A stretch of DNA of 64,000 nucleotides. Source: Gordonia spumicola. GTDB taxonomy: Bacteria > Actinomycetota > Actinomycetes > Mycobacteriales > Mycobacteriaceae. The stretch is from assembly GCF_009932475.1 (NCBI RefSeq), contig NZ_BJOV01000002.1, positions 620,001 through 684,000 on the forward strand, read 5' to 3'. Positions within the stretch are counted from its first letter, which is position 1. Every line of letters begins with the position of its first letter. Below, piece after piece: positions 63,290 to 64,000 of this stretch. The translations under genes and the position numbers were made by a program. The notes under the pieces are model-generated. The model ran no database searches and was not told where the DNA came from. It saw only the letters and a list, made by a program, of their open reading frames with translations.

Positions 63290-64000
63290 TACAGCGACGA
63301 CTTTACGAAGTGGGAGTACGCTCGTTCAGCCGACTCAACGCCTGTCCGGAGACTACGGCCGTGCGACATGAACTCGGACGCTGATCCGGAGAAGCAGAGA
63401 CGACCAGCGTCGAGCACCGCTACGGCGTCGAACGTGGACGACAGTTCGTCGGTTTCATGTGTCGAGATGATGATATCGATTCCGTGGTGTGCGGCCAGCT
63501 CCCGAACCAGTTGGCGAAAGGATCTCTTCTGGCTGGGGTCCAACCCTGCTGTCGGTTCATCGAGCAAGAGCATGCTCGGCGAGGAGACCAATGTCTGAGC
63601 GAGTCCAAGTCGGCGAAGTTGGCCCCCTGAAAGGTGCGTGGCCTTGTCCCCGGATCTGTCGCTGAGGTCTACATTGCGAAGGGAATCTGATGCGCTAGCC
63701 CAGGCGGCCGACTTGCTCATTCCGGCGACCCACCCGTAGTAGGCAACCTGCTCTCGACAGGTTAATCCCACTACGGGTGTGATCGTCTGCGGCATCCAGC
63801 CGACAGCTCGTCGGATATCCCTCCCCGACAGAACGGCGCCTCGTCCATCGACATGGCGGACTGTTCCACGAGTGGGGCGAAGAGAGTTTGCACCAACTCC
63901 TAGGAGTGTCGACTTGCCGGCTCCGTTCGGGCCGAGCAGCACCGTCAAACCACGACCGCTACGCCAACTGAAGTCGCTGAGCGCCATCCGCCGCCGCCAT
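63289..64000 (-). CDS. ABC transporter ATPase (5' end outside window)
   Basis: The frame is open to the last base, and family members have about 15 more N-terminal residues, so the ATG at 63987 is probably internal. Walker A GPNGAGKST, Q-loop WMPQTIT, signature LSGGQLRR, Walker B MLLLDEPTAGLDP, H-loop STHETDE. CcmA/ABC-2-type exporter ATPase driving the two membrane proteins encoded behind it. Confidence 0.93.
   Translation of the reverse strand, partial: WRRRMALSDFSWRSGRGLTVLLGPNGAGKSTLLGVGANSLRPTRGTVRHVDGRGAVLSGRDIRRAVGWMPQTITPVVGLTCREQVAYYGWVAGMSKSAAWASASDSLRNVDLSDRSGDKATHLSGGQLRRLGLAQTLVSSPSMLLLDEPTAGLDPSQKRSFRQLVRELAAHHGIDIIISTHETDELSSTFDAVAVLDAGRLCFSGSASEFMSHGRSLRTGVESAERAYSHFVKSSL

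Overview
The window is chromosomal DNA of a high-GC, mycolate-type actinobacterium (order Mycobacteriales; Gordonia/Williamsia-like is my best guess, genus not provable by eye). The reasons are the intact fhaA-fhaB-pstP-rodA-pbpA-pknA-pknB block followed by trpG, crgA, a PH-domain gene, a rhomboid gene and ppiA, plus an MspA-type porin, a cutinase and a SigC/CtpB/isonitrile-lipopeptide locus like Mycobacterium Rv0097-Rv0103c.

Layout. 1-2 kb: the end of an AvrD-like gene with an ATPase and a Walker-less paralogue of that ATPase. 2-6 kb: two TetR genes, a ketopantoate-reductase-like gene, an aldo/keto reductase broken by one extra base, a lipoprotein and tRNA-Leu(CAG). 6.3-19.5 kb: the conserved growth and division block. 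19.5-31 kb: metabolic and envelope genes (D-amino-acid dehydrogenase with PucR regulator, two secreted esterases, APC permease, CapA/YhgE operon with TetR, alpha/beta hydrolase). 31-37 kb: a more A+T-rich accessory segment with an XRE-ImmA pair, an MspA porin, an exported cysteine-rich protein, an immunity-like/SUKH pair, and a broken HTH antitoxin-like gene.

37.5-57.9 kb is the most interesting part: a copper-acquisition island. One long minus-strand operon runs fecB-fecCD-fecE-type importer, then scoE-D-C-B-A (isonitrile lipopeptide, i.e. chalkophore/kupyaphore-type, biosynthesis). Divergent from it are a SigC-like ECF sigma factor and a CPC-type Cu+ P-ATPase. Facing these are an anti-sigma factor carrying a C-terminal heavy-metal-associated (HMA) domain, a CopD/CtaG-like membrane protein, a DUF5134-like protein and a PepSY membrane protein. 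The PepSY gene is split by a complete 1452-bp ISL3-type element with 8-bp target duplications. Three transcription units of the island (importer/sco operon, P-ATPase, PepSY-DUF5134) share the same promoter-like motif, GGGAAC-N17-CGAC. This suggests a self-contained SigC regulon controlled by a copper-sensing anti-sigma factor. Related HTH genes in the same orientation lie at both edges of the island (36.7 and 58.0 kb).

58-64 kb is a second variable segment: an MbcA/ParS-like gene coupled to a 54-aa ORF, two hypothetical proteins and an ABC exporter that runs off the window end. No CRISPR array, rRNA or integrase was seen.
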